Under the pieces are notes generated by a model, which had not been told where the DNA came from, searched no databases, and worked only from the letters and a program-made list of their open reading frames with translations. 64,000 bases of DNA, taken from positions 62,001 to 126,000 of the forward strand of contig CAMPKA010000004.1 of the NCBI GenBank assembly GCA_946887075.1, written 5' to 3'. Position 1 is the stretch's first letter; every line of letters starts with the position of its first letter. Origin of the DNA: an uncultured Salinimicrobium sp. (GTDB lineage: Bacteria > Bacteroidota > Bacteroidia > Flavobacteriales > Flavobacteriaceae). This document shows positions 42,525 to 51,169 of this stretch, one piece after another. The position numbers and the translations under genes were made by a program.

Positions 42525-43081
42525 ATCAGGAGCAGCTCCATCAGCAGATTGAGAGGGCGAAAAAGGGTCATCAGCAGGCTTTCAATTTCCTCCTGGACAG
42601 GTTCTGGAATGATGTCTATGGCTTTCAACTCAAGAGGACCCAAAACGAATATGACGCTGAGGATATCACGATTCAAACGTTCTCCAGGGCCTTTGACAAG
42701 ATAGACAGCTTTGATCCCTCCTACTCGTTCAAAACCTGGTTGATCACAATTTCAAAGAATATCCATGTGGACCTGGTCCGAAAGAAAAATGCCTCCATCA
42801 GAAGCAGGACAACAGACGATGAGGATGAGCGCGTTTTCAGAATTGCAGATGATGCTCCAAGCATAGAGGATAAACTGATCACGGAACAGAATCTGGCGCA
42901 ACTCCTGCGGGATATTAAAAAACTGCAACCCCATTATCAGAAGGTCATCCATCTCAGGTATTTTCAGGAGATGAGCTACAAGGAGATTGCCTCTCATCTT
43001 CAGGAGCCGATGAATAATATCAAGGTGAAGCTTTTGCGGGCCAGGAAACTTCTGGCCGAGATCATTGCGAGCCGAAAATAG
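42515..43081 (+). CDS. ECF-like RNA polymerase sigma factor
   Basis: A 188-aa sigma-70 family protein with sigma region 2 (about 22-92; FLLDRFWNDVYGFQLKRT, DAEDITIQTFSRAFDKID, FKTWLITISKN) and region 4 (about 128-183; LQPHYQKVIHLRYFQEMSYKE and the recognition helix LLRARKLL). The only start that keeps the N-terminal helix is the TTG at 42515 inside the GT2 gene, so translation is probably coupled. No anti-sigma gene lies next to it, and no obvious transmembrane sensor follows. This suggests control through expression or an unlinked partner. Confidence 0.88.
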   Translation: MEINQEQLHQQIERAKKGHQQAFNFLLDRFWNDVYGFQLKRTQNEYDAEDITIQTFSRAFDKIDSFDPSYSFKTWLITISKNIHVDLVRKKNASIRSRTTDDEDERVFRIADDAPSIEDKLITEQNLAQLLRDIKKLQPHYQKVIHLRYFQEMSYKEIASHLQEPMNNIKVKLLRARKLLAEIIASRK

Positions 43082-43137
43082 GCGTCCATGCCTCCAAAAA
43101 AGACCTTTTCAAGGGTCCCGACCGCGTAAAATCCAGG

Positions 43138-43168
43138 TTTGTTCCCGCCTCTTATTGTTGTATCTTTG
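43138..43168 (+). promoter_or_regulatory. Promoter of lipA-gap
   Basis: TTTG (43138-43141), 19 bases, then TATCTTTG (43161-43168). Both boxes and the spacing match the Bacteroidota consensus. The start would be about 18 bases ahead of the lipA ATG. Confidence 0.72.
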
Positions 43169-43191
43169 AACCCAAGAAACCGCTAAATTAC

Positions 43192-44055
43192 ATGTCAGAA
43201 GTAGCTACCAAAAAGACCCCAAAGCCCAAGTGGCTCCGTGTCAAACTGCCGACAGGTAAAAAATATACCGAACTCCGGGGTCTGGTCGACAAATACGACC
43301 TCCACACGATCTGTACCTCCGGGAGCTGCCCTAACATGGGGGAATGCTGGGGAGAAGGCACAGCCACCTTTATGATTCTGGGAAATATATGCACCAGATC
43401 CTGTGGTTTCTGTGGAGTAAAGACTGGCAGACCTGAAACTCTGGATTGGGAGGAGCCTGAAAAGGTGGCCCGGTCCATTAAGATCATGAAGATCAAGCAT
43501 GCTGTGATCACCAGTGTGGACAGGGATGATCTGAAAGATATGGGTTCCATTATGTGGGCCGAGACCGTAAAGGCTATTCGCAGGATGAATCCTGAAACCA
43601 CTCTGGAAACATTGATCCCCGACTTCCAGGGCGTCCAAAGAAACATCGACAGGATTATCGAGGTGAATCCAGAGATCGTTTCACATAATATGGAAACCGT
43701 AAAACGATTGACAAGAGAAGTTCGGATCCAGGCCAAATATGAGCGAAGTCTCCAGGTCCTGAAGTATCTCAAGGATCAGGGAATCCGAAGGACTAAATCA
43801 GGAATAATGCTGGGACTGGGTGAAACTGAAAAAGAAGTTATTCAGACCCTTGAGGATCTTCGAAGCGTGGATGTGGATGTGGTAACCATAGGCCAATATC
43901 TCCGGCCGACCAAACGACACCTGCCTGTTCATGAATTCATCCGACCTGAACAGTTCAAGAAATACGAAGAGATCGGGCTGAGGATGGGCTTTAAACATGT
44001 CGAAAGCGGCGCCCTTGTCCGCTCCTCTTATAAAGCCCAGAAGCACCTGAATTAG
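43192..44055 (+). CDS. lipA: Lipoyl synthase
   Basis: Radical SAM enzyme that inserts two sulfurs into protein-bound octanoate to give lipoate. The 287-aa protein has both clusters. The auxiliary set is C41, C46, C52 (CTSGSCPNMGEC) and the radical SAM set is C67, C71, C74 (CTRSCGFC). Downstream are ITSVDRDDLKDMGS, NIETV-like SHNMETVKRLTREVR, and MLGLGETEKE. The C-terminal GALVRSSYKA carries the conserved RSSY. gap follows 10 bases later, apparently on the same transcript. Confidence 0.96.
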   Translation: MSEVATKKTPKPKWLRVKLPTGKKYTELRGLVDKYDLHTICTSGSCPNMGECWGEGTATFMILGNICTRSCGFCGVKTGRPETLDWEEPEKVARSIKIMKIKHAVITSVDRDDLKDMGSIMWAETVKAIRRMNPETTLETLIPDFQGVQRNIDRIIEVNPEIVSHNMETVKRLTREVRIQAKYERSLQVLKYLKDQGIRRTKSGIMLGLGETEKEVIQTLEDLRSVDVDVVTIGQYLRPTKRHLPVHEFIRPEQFKKYEEIGLRMGFKHVESGALVRSSYKAQKHLN

Positions 44056-44065
44056 GGCTTTTATC

Positions 44066-45073
44066 ATGAACAGCAAGATCAGGATCGGAATAAATGGTTT
44101 TGGCAGGATTGGCCGAAGTGTTTTCCGGCTACTGCTCCAGAATACCTCTGTCGAAGTGGTCGCTGTTAACGATCCTGCACCTGGAATTACCCTGGCACAC
44201 CTTCTCAAGTATGACAGTATCCACGGAAAAATAAATCAGGAGGTAAGCTGTGCTGAAGGATGTCTGTTGATCGGAGGAAAAAACATCCCTCTAATGCATG
44301 CCACCGATCCCTCAGAGATTGACTGGCGTGGCCATCAGGTGGACCTTGTGGTGGAAAGCAGCGGAAAATTCAAGACCCGGAAATCGCTTGAACAACATCT
44401 GAAAAGCGGAGCTGGGAAAGTCATTCTCAGTGTTCCGCCAGAGGATCCGAGCATCAAAATGATCGTTCTTGGTGTGAACGACCATATTCTCGATGGGTCG
44501 GAGGATATTATTTCCAATGCCTCCTGCACCACAAACAACGCAGCCCCTATGCTCAAGGTGCTTCATGACCTGGCTGAGGTGAAGCAGGCCTATATCACCA
44601 CGGTCCATTCCTATACCACCGATCAAAGCTTGCATGATCAGCCTCATAAAGACCTGCGAAGAGCAAGAGCTGCGGGCCAATCCATTGTTCCTACAACTAC
44701 AGGGGCAGCCAAAGCCTTAACCACTATTTTTCCGGGCCTGAGCCAGGTGATTGGGGGCTGTGGCATCCGGGTTCCCGTTCCCAATGGATCTCTAACCGAT
44801 ATGACCCTCCGGGTTCTTCGGGATGTTTCCATTGAAGAAGTGAACGCAGCCTTTAGAACAGCGGCCTCAGGCAAGCTTCGGGGTTACCTGGAATACACTG
44901 AAGATCCCATTGTTTCTGTAGATATAAACGGTAATACACATTCCTGTGTCTTTGATGCCCAAATGACTTCTGTAATAGGTGGAAATTTCGTTAAAGTCAT
45001 CGGCTGGTATGACAATGAAATTGGCTATTCTAGCCGCATAATCGATTTAATCAGTGCCGTTTGTAATAAATAA
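44066..45073 (+). CDS. gap: Glyceraldehyde-3-phosphate dehydrogenase, type I
   Basis: Oxidises glyceraldehyde 3-phosphate to 1,3-bisphosphoglycerate with NAD(P). The 335-aa protein has the Rossmann start GINGFGRIGR, the catalytic Cys154 in SNASCTTNNAAP (normally CTTNC, here Asn at the last position), a His near 180 in TTVHSYTTDQ, and the C-terminal VGWYDNE-like VIGWYDNEIGYSSR. Cofactor choice at the end of strand 2 (VAVNDP) points to NAD, as the Asp is kept. It follows lipA. Flavobacteria often carry a second gap gene, so this may be one of two. Confidence 0.93.
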   Translation: MNSKIRIGINGFGRIGRSVFRLLLQNTSVEVVAVNDPAPGITLAHLLKYDSIHGKINQEVSCAEGCLLIGGKNIPLMHATDPSEIDWRGHQVDLVVESSGKFKTRKSLEQHLKSGAGKVILSVPPEDPSIKMIVLGVNDHILDGSEDIISNASCTTNNAAPMLKVLHDLAEVKQAYITTVHSYTTDQSLHDQPHKDLRRARAAGQSIVPTTTGAAKALTTIFPGLSQVIGGCGIRVPVPNGSLTDMTLRVLRDVSIEEVNAAFRTAASGKLRGYLEYTEDPIVSVDINGNTHSCVFDAQMTSVIGGNFVKVIGWYDNEIGYSSRIIDLISAVCNK

Positions 45074-45105
45074 TTTATATTTATCAATAGTTATCCAGGT
45101 TCCCC

Positions 45106-47340
45106 ATGAAGAATTTATCCCTAAGCGTGGTGGCTTTTCTCTCCTTTTTCTGGTCCTACGCTATGCAGGAAGAAGGACCTAAGGAAATAGACCAGACCAA
45201 TGCTTATATCGAGCAACTGCTGGATGATGCTGAGGAATCGATCAACAGCGTCAATTTCGACAGAGCGCTGAAACAACTCAATAAGGCGCTTACCCTTTCC
45301 AAGGACATTAAACATTCAAGGCTGATCGCGCTGTCCAGCAGTATCATGGCCCAGCTTTATTATGTGCGGCATGAATATGAGGAAGCGGCCGTTGAATTGC
45401 AGAGGGCTATTGCCATTCAACGAGAAATCGGGGACGAGGCAGGCTTGGCTTACAGTTACTTGAATTATGGTAAGCTCTTCTCCATCAGACGCCTTCCGGA
45501 AAGGGCTAAGGAATATTTCGATCTTGCCGAGTCCCTCTATACGGAACTCGAGGATAAGGAAGGCCTGGGGATCGTCGCCCTGAACAGAGGGATCCTGGTC
45601 CTCAACACACTCGGGCAACCTCAAAGAGCTCTTGAGCTTTTGCAGACCGCGAGTGAAAAACTGGAGGAGAGCAATAATGTGTATGAGCTGGGTCGGATAC
45701 ACTATTATAAAAGTCGCGCCTATTACCAGTTGGGCAACCCCGTCCAGGCCATGGCTGAAGCTCGAAGAAGTCTCGCCATCGCCAGGGAGCACAATTTCGG
45801 TAGTATGGTGGTCTTCAGCAATGCCCTCTTGAGTGAGATCGCAGAGGGATCCGGTGAATATGAAAAGGCTCTGGGGCTTCTCCGGGAAAGCAACAGGATG
45901 CGAGATTCCCTGTACAGTTATAACAAGGAGGCTCTTGCAAGCGATGCGAGCGCCAGGTACGGCGTGGATGCGATGAGAAGCACCTTAAATGAACTCAGCC
46001 GGCAGAATGAGGAACAGGAGCGAACGCTGAAGGTTAATAAACTGACCACCATTTTGAGTGTTGCCCTGATCACCATACTGTCCCTGCTAACTCTTTCCCT
46101 CTACAAGAATAACAACCTTCGGGCAAGGGCAAATGACCTGCTTCAGAAGAAAAATTCGGAATTGGTCACGGCAAAGGAGAACGCGGAAAAAGCTTCACAT
46201 GCAAAGGCCCAGTTTCTTTCCACAATCACCCACGAACTCCGGACCCCTCTTTATGCCGTCACGGGTCTTACCCATCTTCTGTTAGAGGAGAGCCCGACGG
46301 AAAATCAGAAAGAACACCTGAATTCCCTAAAATTTTCAGGAGAATATCTGCTCTCTCTGATCAACAATATTCTCGATCTGAACAAACTCGAAGCCCGGAA
46401 GGTGGAAATGCTGGAAAGCTCCTTCAATCTTGAGAAGAGAATCTCCGATGTACTGGTTGCACTTAAGAATTCTGCGGAAGGCAAGCAGACAAGACTGCAC
46501 CTGGAGTTTGATCCCGGAATACCTAAAAAATTAAAAGGAGATCCGCTCAAAATCTCCCAGATCCTGATCAACCTGGTCGGAAATTCCATAAAATTCACGG
46601 AGAATGGGGATATATGGGTGAGGGTTAAAAAACTAGAGCAGAAAGAAAATCAGATTCTGCTCCGCTTTGAGGTGGAGGATACCGGGGAAGGGATCAGCAA
46701 AGAGAAACAAAAAGCCATCTTTGAAAATTTCACCCAGGGCTCCATGCAGATCAACCGGAAATTCGGAGGAACCGGACTCGGCCTTTCTATCGTGAAGAAT
46801 CTCCTCAACCTGATGGACAGTAACATTCATCTGGAAAGTGATCTTGGCAAAGGTTCCCTTTTCTATTTCGATCTGAAATTCGATGCTCTTGAGCCTGCGA
46901 CAAAGGCTAAAAAAGAGCAGAAGAACAAAGAGATTCCGGATCCGCTCTCCAACGATATCATGCATAACAAGCGTATCCTGGTGGTCGAGGATAACAAGAT
47001 CAACCAGATGATCACCCGGAAGATACTGGAAAAGAACAAGGTAATCTGTGATGTGGCCGATAATGGAACGGTGGCCATAGATAAGGTGAAGGACAATCAT
47101 TTCGACCTCATCCTGATGGATATCCATATGCCGGGAATCAGTGGTATAGAAGCCACCAAAGAGATCAGGAAATTCAATGAGGATATTCCCATTATCGCTC
47201 TTACCGCAGTGACCCTGGATGAGAGCCTGGATGAATTCTATCTCAATGGGTTCAATGACATTATTCCCAAACCCTATAAGACCGAAGAATTCTTTCAGAA
47301 GATCAATAAATACTTAAGCAAAGAAAAAGCCCCGGCATAG
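45106..47340 (+). CDS. TPR-containing hybrid sensor histidine kinase/response regulator
   Basis: A 744-aa membrane sensor. A signal peptide (about 1-20) precedes a periplasmic tetratricopeptide region (about 30-300; six or so TPR units such as ALKQLNKALTLSKDI, GLAYSYLNYGKLFSI). One membrane helix follows (about 313-333), then a coiled-coil linker, HisKA with His376 (STITHELRTPLY) and HATPase_c with N-box NLVGNSIKFTENG, DTGEGIS and GGTGLGLSIVKN. A receiver domain (about 623-740) has Asp672 (LMDIHMPG) and the KPYK element. There is no DNA-binding output and no partner regulator next door, so the phosphate probably passes to an unlinked HPt/regulator. Confidence 0.93.
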   Translation: MKNLSLSVVAFLSFFWSYAMQEEGPKEIDQTNAYIEQLLDDAEESINSVNFDRALKQLNKALTLSKDIKHSRLIALSSSIMAQLYYVRHEYEEAAVELQRAIAIQREIGDEAGLAYSYLNYGKLFSIRRLPERAKEYFDLAESLYTELEDKEGLGIVALNRGILVLNTLGQPQRALELLQTASEKLEESNNVYELGRIHYYKSRAYYQLGNPVQAMAEARRSLAIAREHNFGSMVVFSNALLSEIAEGSGEYEKALGLLRESNRMRDSLYSYNKEALASDASARYGVDAMRSTLNELSRQNEEQERTLKVNKLTTILSVALITILSLLTLSLYKNNNLRARANDLLQKKNSELVTAKENAEKASHAKAQFLSTITHELRTPLYAVTGLTHLLLEESPTENQKEHLNSLKFSGEYLLSLINNILDLNKLEARKVEMLESSFNLEKRISDVLVALKNSAEGKQTRLHLEFDPGIPKKLKGDPLKISQILINLVGNSIKFTENGDIWVRVKKLEQKENQILLRFEVEDTGEGISKEKQKAIFENFTQGSMQINRKFGGTGLGLSIVKNLLNLMDSNIHLESDLGKGSLFYFDLKFDALEPATKAKKEQKNKEIPDPLSNDIMHNKRILVVEDNKINQMITRKILEKNKVICDVADNGTVAIDKVKDNHFDLILMDIHMPGISGIEATKEIRKFNEDIPIIALTAVTLDESLDEFYLNGFNDIIPKPYKTEEFFQKINKYLSKEKAPA

Positions 47341-47407
47341 AGATTGGCATGTCCTTTGATTAATCGCTGATGCAGAATTGTTGAAAGATAGTTTTGAATT
47401 AGCCGAT

Positions 47408-47441
47408 AAAAAATGAGACCTCACCCGGTCTCATTTTTTTT
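47408..47441 (+). terminator. Bidirectional terminator between the hybrid kinase and lpxK
   Basis: TGAGACC (47414-47420) and GGTCTCA (47427-47433) form a perfect 7-bp stem, lengthened by A-T pairs from the A-run (47408-47413) and T-run (47434-47441). The loop TCACCC contains the lpxK stop codon (TGA on the minus strand at 47421-47423). Confidence 0.9.
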
Positions 47442-48434
47442 AATAAAGAATTCCACAGCGGCGAGAAACTCCGCTTCCCTGTCGATACTTACAGTAATGG
47501 GTAAGTAACACAATTTCTCAACGGAAAGTGACCTTCTAAGTCTCATATAATCCTTTTCTGTAGTCAGGATGAGATCCTTCTGGTTAAGCCCTTTAATTTC
47601 AGAATCGGTAAAATTATGGTGATCTCCGAACTTCAGGTGAGTGAAGGACAATCCCTGATCGGTAAGAAAGTCGACCAGAGGAGACGGATCAGCAATCCCG
47701 GTTACCAGCCAAAAATGTTTTCCCCTTAATTCCTGAAGCGCAAAGGATCCGTTCCCCGACTGTATTTTGCCATACGTTACAAAACTGAAGAAGACCTCCT
47801 GGTCTCTGCGCATTTGGATTTTACCGATGACCCGCCTTTTTTCCGCTTGAGGCAGGTCCTGAGGACATTTGCTTACCACAATAATATCTGCCCGCCTCGC
47901 CCCGGACCTCGGCTCCCGCAGATTTCCGGCAGGCAGGACGTGATCTTCTGAGAAAAGGCTGTCGTAACGGGTGAGCAGAATGTAAAGCCCTGCCTGTACC
48001 CTTCGGTGCTGGAACGCGTCGTCAAGCAAGATCACCTCCGGTGGCGGCTCCAACTCCAGTACCCTGGAAATGCCATCGTCACGATTCTCATCGACCGCTA
48101 CGATCTCCCCGGGAAATTTACATTTGAACTGCAAAGGTTCATCCCCGGCAACACTCGCAGATTCTGTGCCGTCCAAAAGCACAAACCCCTTTGTTTTTCT
48201 TTTATAGCCCCGGCTGATCACTGCGAGTCTGTATCTGCTGTGAAGCCGGTCCATCAGGAATTCAATCATGGGAGATTTTCCGGTTCCCCCAAGACTCAGG
48301 TTGCCTACGGCTATTACCGGTAGGCTAAATTTTTTTGAGGCCAAGAACTTGCGGTCATACAACCCATTCCTTATGCTCAGAACGGCTGCGTAAAGCATAG
48401 ATAACGGCAAAAGGAGATTTCGAAGCTTAGTCAT
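47421..48434 (-). CDS. lpxK: Tetraacyldisaccharide 4'-kinase
   Basis: Phosphorylates the lipid A precursor at the 4' position on the inner membrane. The 337-aa protein has an N-terminal membrane helix (about 6-22) and a P-loop VGNLSLGGTGKSPM (about 43-56). Further motifs are ISRGYKRKTKGF, the GDEPLQF element, and LLDDAFQHRRVQ with the catalytic Asp. The frame reaches back to 48524, but the ATG at 48434 (MTKLRNLLLPLS) fits homologues. It ends within the loop of the shared terminator. Divergent from the NIF3-like gene. Confidence 0.94.
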   Translation of the reverse strand: MTKLRNLLLPLSMLYAAVLSIRNGLYDRKFLASKKFSLPVIAVGNLSLGGTGKSPMIEFLMDRLHSRYRLAVISRGYKRKTKGFVLLDGTESASVAGDEPLQFKCKFPGEIVAVDENRDDGISRVLELEPPPEVILLDDAFQHRRVQAGLYILLTRYDSLFSEDHVLPAGNLREPRSGARRADIIVVSKCPQDLPQAEKRRVIGKIQMRRDQEVFFSFVTYGKIQSGNGSFALQELRGKHFWLVTGIADPSPLVDFLTDQGLSFTHLKFGDHHNFTDSEIKGLNQKDLILTTEKDYMRLRRSLSVEKLCYLPITVSIDREAEFLAAVEFFIKKNETG

Positions 48435-48538
48435 GAGACGAAAGTAGGATATTTTTGGATTTCCAGCCTTCGCGCTTGCCAGTTCTCTATTATTCCTAAC
48501 TTTAGCCGTATAAAAAGCAACCAAGAAAATAACACCCT

Positions 48539-49633
48539 ATGAAAATTCATGAGGTCATCGATGTTCTTGAGACTTTCGCTCCCCTTCCCTACGCAGAGGG
48601 ATTCGATAATGTCGGCCTGCTTACCGGTTCTGCGGATACTGAACTTGAAGGAATCCTCATTACTCTTGATACCCTTGAAAATGTCGTGGAAGAGGCAGTA
48701 AAAAAAGGATGCAACATGATCGTCAGTTTTCATCCGATTATCTTCACAGGGCTCAAAAGACTTACCGGTGCAAGCTATATAGAAAGAGCAGTGATCAGGG
48801 CGGTTCAGAACAACATAGCCATCTATGCGATACATACTGCACTGGACAACCATTACCAGGGAGTCAATGACATGATCTGTCAAAAACTAGGACTGTATAA
48901 TCGGAAAATTCTTGTTCCCCAGCCTGGCACCATTCTCAAACTCATAAGCTATGTTCCCAAATCAGAGGCGGAACAGGTCAGAAAATCCCTATTTAAAGCC
49001 GGAGCGGGGAATATCGGAAATTACGACCAGTGTAGCTTTAACCTTGAGGGAACCGGCACGTTTCGAGGCAATGAAAATTCTCAACCGGTCAAGGGACAGA
49101 AGGGGGAACTCCATTATGAGGAGGAAATACAGGTTGGGGTGATTCTTCCCAAGCATTTAAAAAGTGCCGTTCTAAAAGCGCTGTTTAAAAGTCATCCTTA
49201 TGAGGAGGTAGCCTATGAGGTATATGCCCTGGAAAATGAAAACCAGCAGATCGGGATGGGAATGACCGGGGAGCTCAAAGAGCCTATGGAAGAGCAGGAT
49301 TTTCTCAGCCTGGTCAAACGAATTTTTGACGTTCCCGTAATCCGCCATTCCAGGTTCCTCGAAAAAAGGATTCATAAGGTAGCGGTCCTTGGAGGCAGCG
49401 GAAGCTTTGCGATCAGCCGAGCAAAAGCAGCCGGAGCGGACATTTTTATCACCGCCGATCTCAAGTACCACGACTTCTTCCAGGCAGAAGGAAAACTGGT
49501 CCTGGCGGATATAGGCCATTATGAAAGTGAACAGTACACAAAAAATCTGTTGGCCTCTTTTCTTAATAAAAAAATTCCTAATTTTGCAGTCGTTTTATCA
49601 GAGACAGATACCAATCCTATCAAGTATTTTTAA
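48539..49633 (+). CDS. NIF3-like dinuclear metal centre protein (GTP cyclohydrolase 1 type 2 family)
   Basis: A 364-aa protein of the NIF3/YbgI family, in the long form with the inserted PII-like domain (about 125-235). Metal-binding parts are VSFHPIIFTGLKR (His near 65) and HTALDNHYQGVN near 98-109 at the N-terminus, with DIGHYESEQ near 325 at the C-terminus, giving the usual His/Glu set. A weak -7 box TAACTTTA lies at 48497-48504. The gene is followed 2 bases later by the coiled-coil protein; NIF3 plus zinc-ribbon partner is a common pair in bacteria. The enzymatic function of the family is unsettled. Confidence 0.92.
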   Translation: MKIHEVIDVLETFAPLPYAEGFDNVGLLTGSADTELEGILITLDTLENVVEEAVKKGCNMIVSFHPIIFTGLKRLTGASYIERAVIRAVQNNIAIYAIHTALDNHYQGVNDMICQKLGLYNRKILVPQPGTILKLISYVPKSEAEQVRKSLFKAGAGNIGNYDQCSFNLEGTGTFRGNENSQPVKGQKGELHYEEEIQVGVILPKHLKSAVLKALFKSHPYEEVAYEVYALENENQQIGMGMTGELKEPMEEQDFLSLVKRIFDVPVIRHSRFLEKRIHKVAVLGGSGSFAISRAKAAGADIFITADLKYHDFFQAEGKLVLADIGHYESEQYTKNLLASFLNKKIPNFAVVLSETDTNPIKYF

Positions 49634-49635
49634 GT

Positions 49636-50415
49636 ATGGCAAAAAAGACCGATGTTACTGTAGAAGAGAAGTTAAGGGCGTTATACGATCTGCAGCTTAT
49701 CGATTCGAGGGTGGATGAGATCAGGAACGTCAGGGGAGAACTTCCCTTGGAAGTAGAGGATCTTGAAGATGAAGTACAGGGTCTGAATACCCGCCTTGAA
49801 AAAATGAGCATTGATCTGGAAGTGATCGACCAGGACATCAGCACCAAAAAGAATCTGATCGAGGACGCAAAGGCCGCGATTAAAAAATATACCGAACAGC
49901 AGAAGAACGTTCGAAACAACAGGGAATTCAATGCGCTATCCAAAGAAGTTGAATTTCAGGAGCTGGAGATCCAGCTAGCGGAAAAACAGATTAAGGAATA
50001 CCAGGCCCAGATCGAACAGAAGAAAGAGGTCATCGAACAGACCCGTGAGAAACTTCAGGAACGACAGAATCACCTGGAACATAAAAAAGGGGAGCTGGAT
50101 GAGATCCTCGCTGAAACCGAGAAAGAGGAAAAAGCGCTTTTGGAGAAATCAAAAGAGTTCGAAAAGCAAATCGAGGAGCGCCTTGTATCAGCCTATAAAA
50201 GAATCCGAAGCAGCGTAAAGAACGGCCTCGCGGTTGTTCCCATCGAAAGAGGAGCCTCAGGTGGAAGTTTTTTTACCATTCCCCCGCAGGTCCAGATGGA
50301 GATCGCCAGCCGGCGAAAGATCATCACAGATGAACACAGCGGTAGAATTCTGGTAGATGAAGAGCTTGCACAGGAGGAAAGACAGAAAATGATCGATCTC
50401 TTTCAAAACTTCTGA
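49636..50415 (+). CDS. Coiled-coil C4 zinc-ribbon family protein lacking zinc ligands
   Basis: A 259-aa member of the DUF164/zinc ribbon family: a long antiparallel coiled-coil hairpin (about 15-180; EVEFQELEIQLAEKQIKEYQ and similar), then the C-terminal module. In canonical members the module contains CGGCF and CEHCGRILY-like Cys pairs. Here the same places read GASGGSFFTIPPQ (about 213-225) and DEHSGRILV, so all four cysteines are lost while the surrounding sequence is kept. Binding of zinc should therefore be absent. It is next to NIF3-like as usual. Function unknown; RNA or ribosome links are proposed for relatives. Confidence 0.86.
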   Translation: MAKKTDVTVEEKLRALYDLQLIDSRVDEIRNVRGELPLEVEDLEDEVQGLNTRLEKMSIDLEVIDQDISTKKNLIEDAKAAIKKYTEQQKNVRNNREFNALSKEVEFQELEIQLAEKQIKEYQAQIEQKKEVIEQTREKLQERQNHLEHKKGELDEILAETEKEEKALLEKSKEFEKQIEERLVSAYKRIRSSVKNGLAVVPIERGASGGSFFTIPPQVQMEIASRRKIITDEHSGRILVDEELAQEERQKMIDLFQNF

Positions 50416-50435
50416 TCCCCAAAGGCCTAAAGATG

Positions 50436-50466
50436 AAAGACCCTTTGCTGCGCAAGGGGTCTTTTT
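50436..50466 (+). terminator. Intrinsic terminator of the NIF3/coiled-coil gene pair
   Basis: AAAGACCCTTTGC and GCAAGGGGTCTTT form a 13-bp stem with one T-G pair and a 3-base loop, with T5 (50462-50466). Confidence 0.88.
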
Positions 50467-50568
50467 ATTTTCCTGTTTTTTGATCTCGTGATCGTACCCT
50501 CCTCCCTTAACATCTCTATAACAAAAAAAATTATAAGATGCGTTACCTTTAGAGGAAATCCCAAGGTC

Positions 50569-51168
50569 ATGAAAAAACTGGTCCCCATACTAACGCTTCT
50601 TTTTCTACTGGGCTGTCAAGACGATAAGAGAGCGAGAAATTCAACAGAGGAGTCCGGAGCGCGTACCGAAATTCCGGCTGATGGAGATTCCCAGACAGCG
50701 CGAGGCGAAGTAGCGGAAAGACCTGATACACCGTCCACAGATTCCGAAACAGTCACCCCTGACAATTCCGATGGGTCAGCCACGACATCGGCAGTTGGGG
50801 GCCGATATAGAAAACTGGTTCAGGATGTGCCGGCAAGTGACTGCAGCTGTAACTGTATAGACATTGCCTTTGGTGAACCTACGGAATGGTGTATTGTGGA
50901 GGACAAGGTGTATATCAACGCCCGGTGTGAAAAAACCGGACCGGATTCTGCCGAGATTTTTTTCGTAGGAGCCTCCCGGGATGCCAATGCAGGACGTGAG
51001 TTGCCCTGGGATGACTTCGACACCACAACCCCCATTGCTATGCTTACCTTCGGCAACGACGGAACTGCGGAACTCGACTGGTTGGGATTTTCAGTCAATG
51101 GGGAGATCGCGACCGATTATGCGATCTATGGGAAAAAGACCCTGGAAGGAAAATATGTACGAGATTAG
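50569..51168 (+). CDS. Hypothetical Cys-rich lipoprotein
   Basis: A 199-aa protein with lipobox LLGC (Cys16), then a long Ser/Thr/Asp/Glu-rich linker (about 20-85) likely to be a flexible tether. A compact C-terminal domain (about 90-199) has five cysteines in CSCNCIDIAF, EWCIVED and NARCEKTG (about 106-140), enough for two disulfides or a metal site. I do not recognise the domain. The longer frame starts at 50488, but the ATG at 50569 opens a clean signal peptide. It lies one base ahead of the lipoprotein MsrA gene, so the two are very likely made together. Confidence 0.72.
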   Translation: MKKLVPILTLLFLLGCQDDKRARNSTEESGARTEIPADGDSQTARGEVAERPDTPSTDSETVTPDNSDGSATTSAVGGRYRKLVQDVPASDCSCNCIDIAFGEPTEWCIVEDKVYINARCEKTGPDSAEIFFVGASRDANAGRELPWDDFDTTTPIAMLTFGNDGTAELDWLGFSVNGEIATDYAIYGKKTLEGKYVRD

Positions 51169-51169
51169 A

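Noticed and set aside
44066..45073. Erythrose-4-phosphate dehydrogenase instead of GAPDH
   Set aside because: The CTTN core, TTVHSYT and WYDNE elements and the overall length fit type I GAPDH; there is no pyridoxal-synthesis context.
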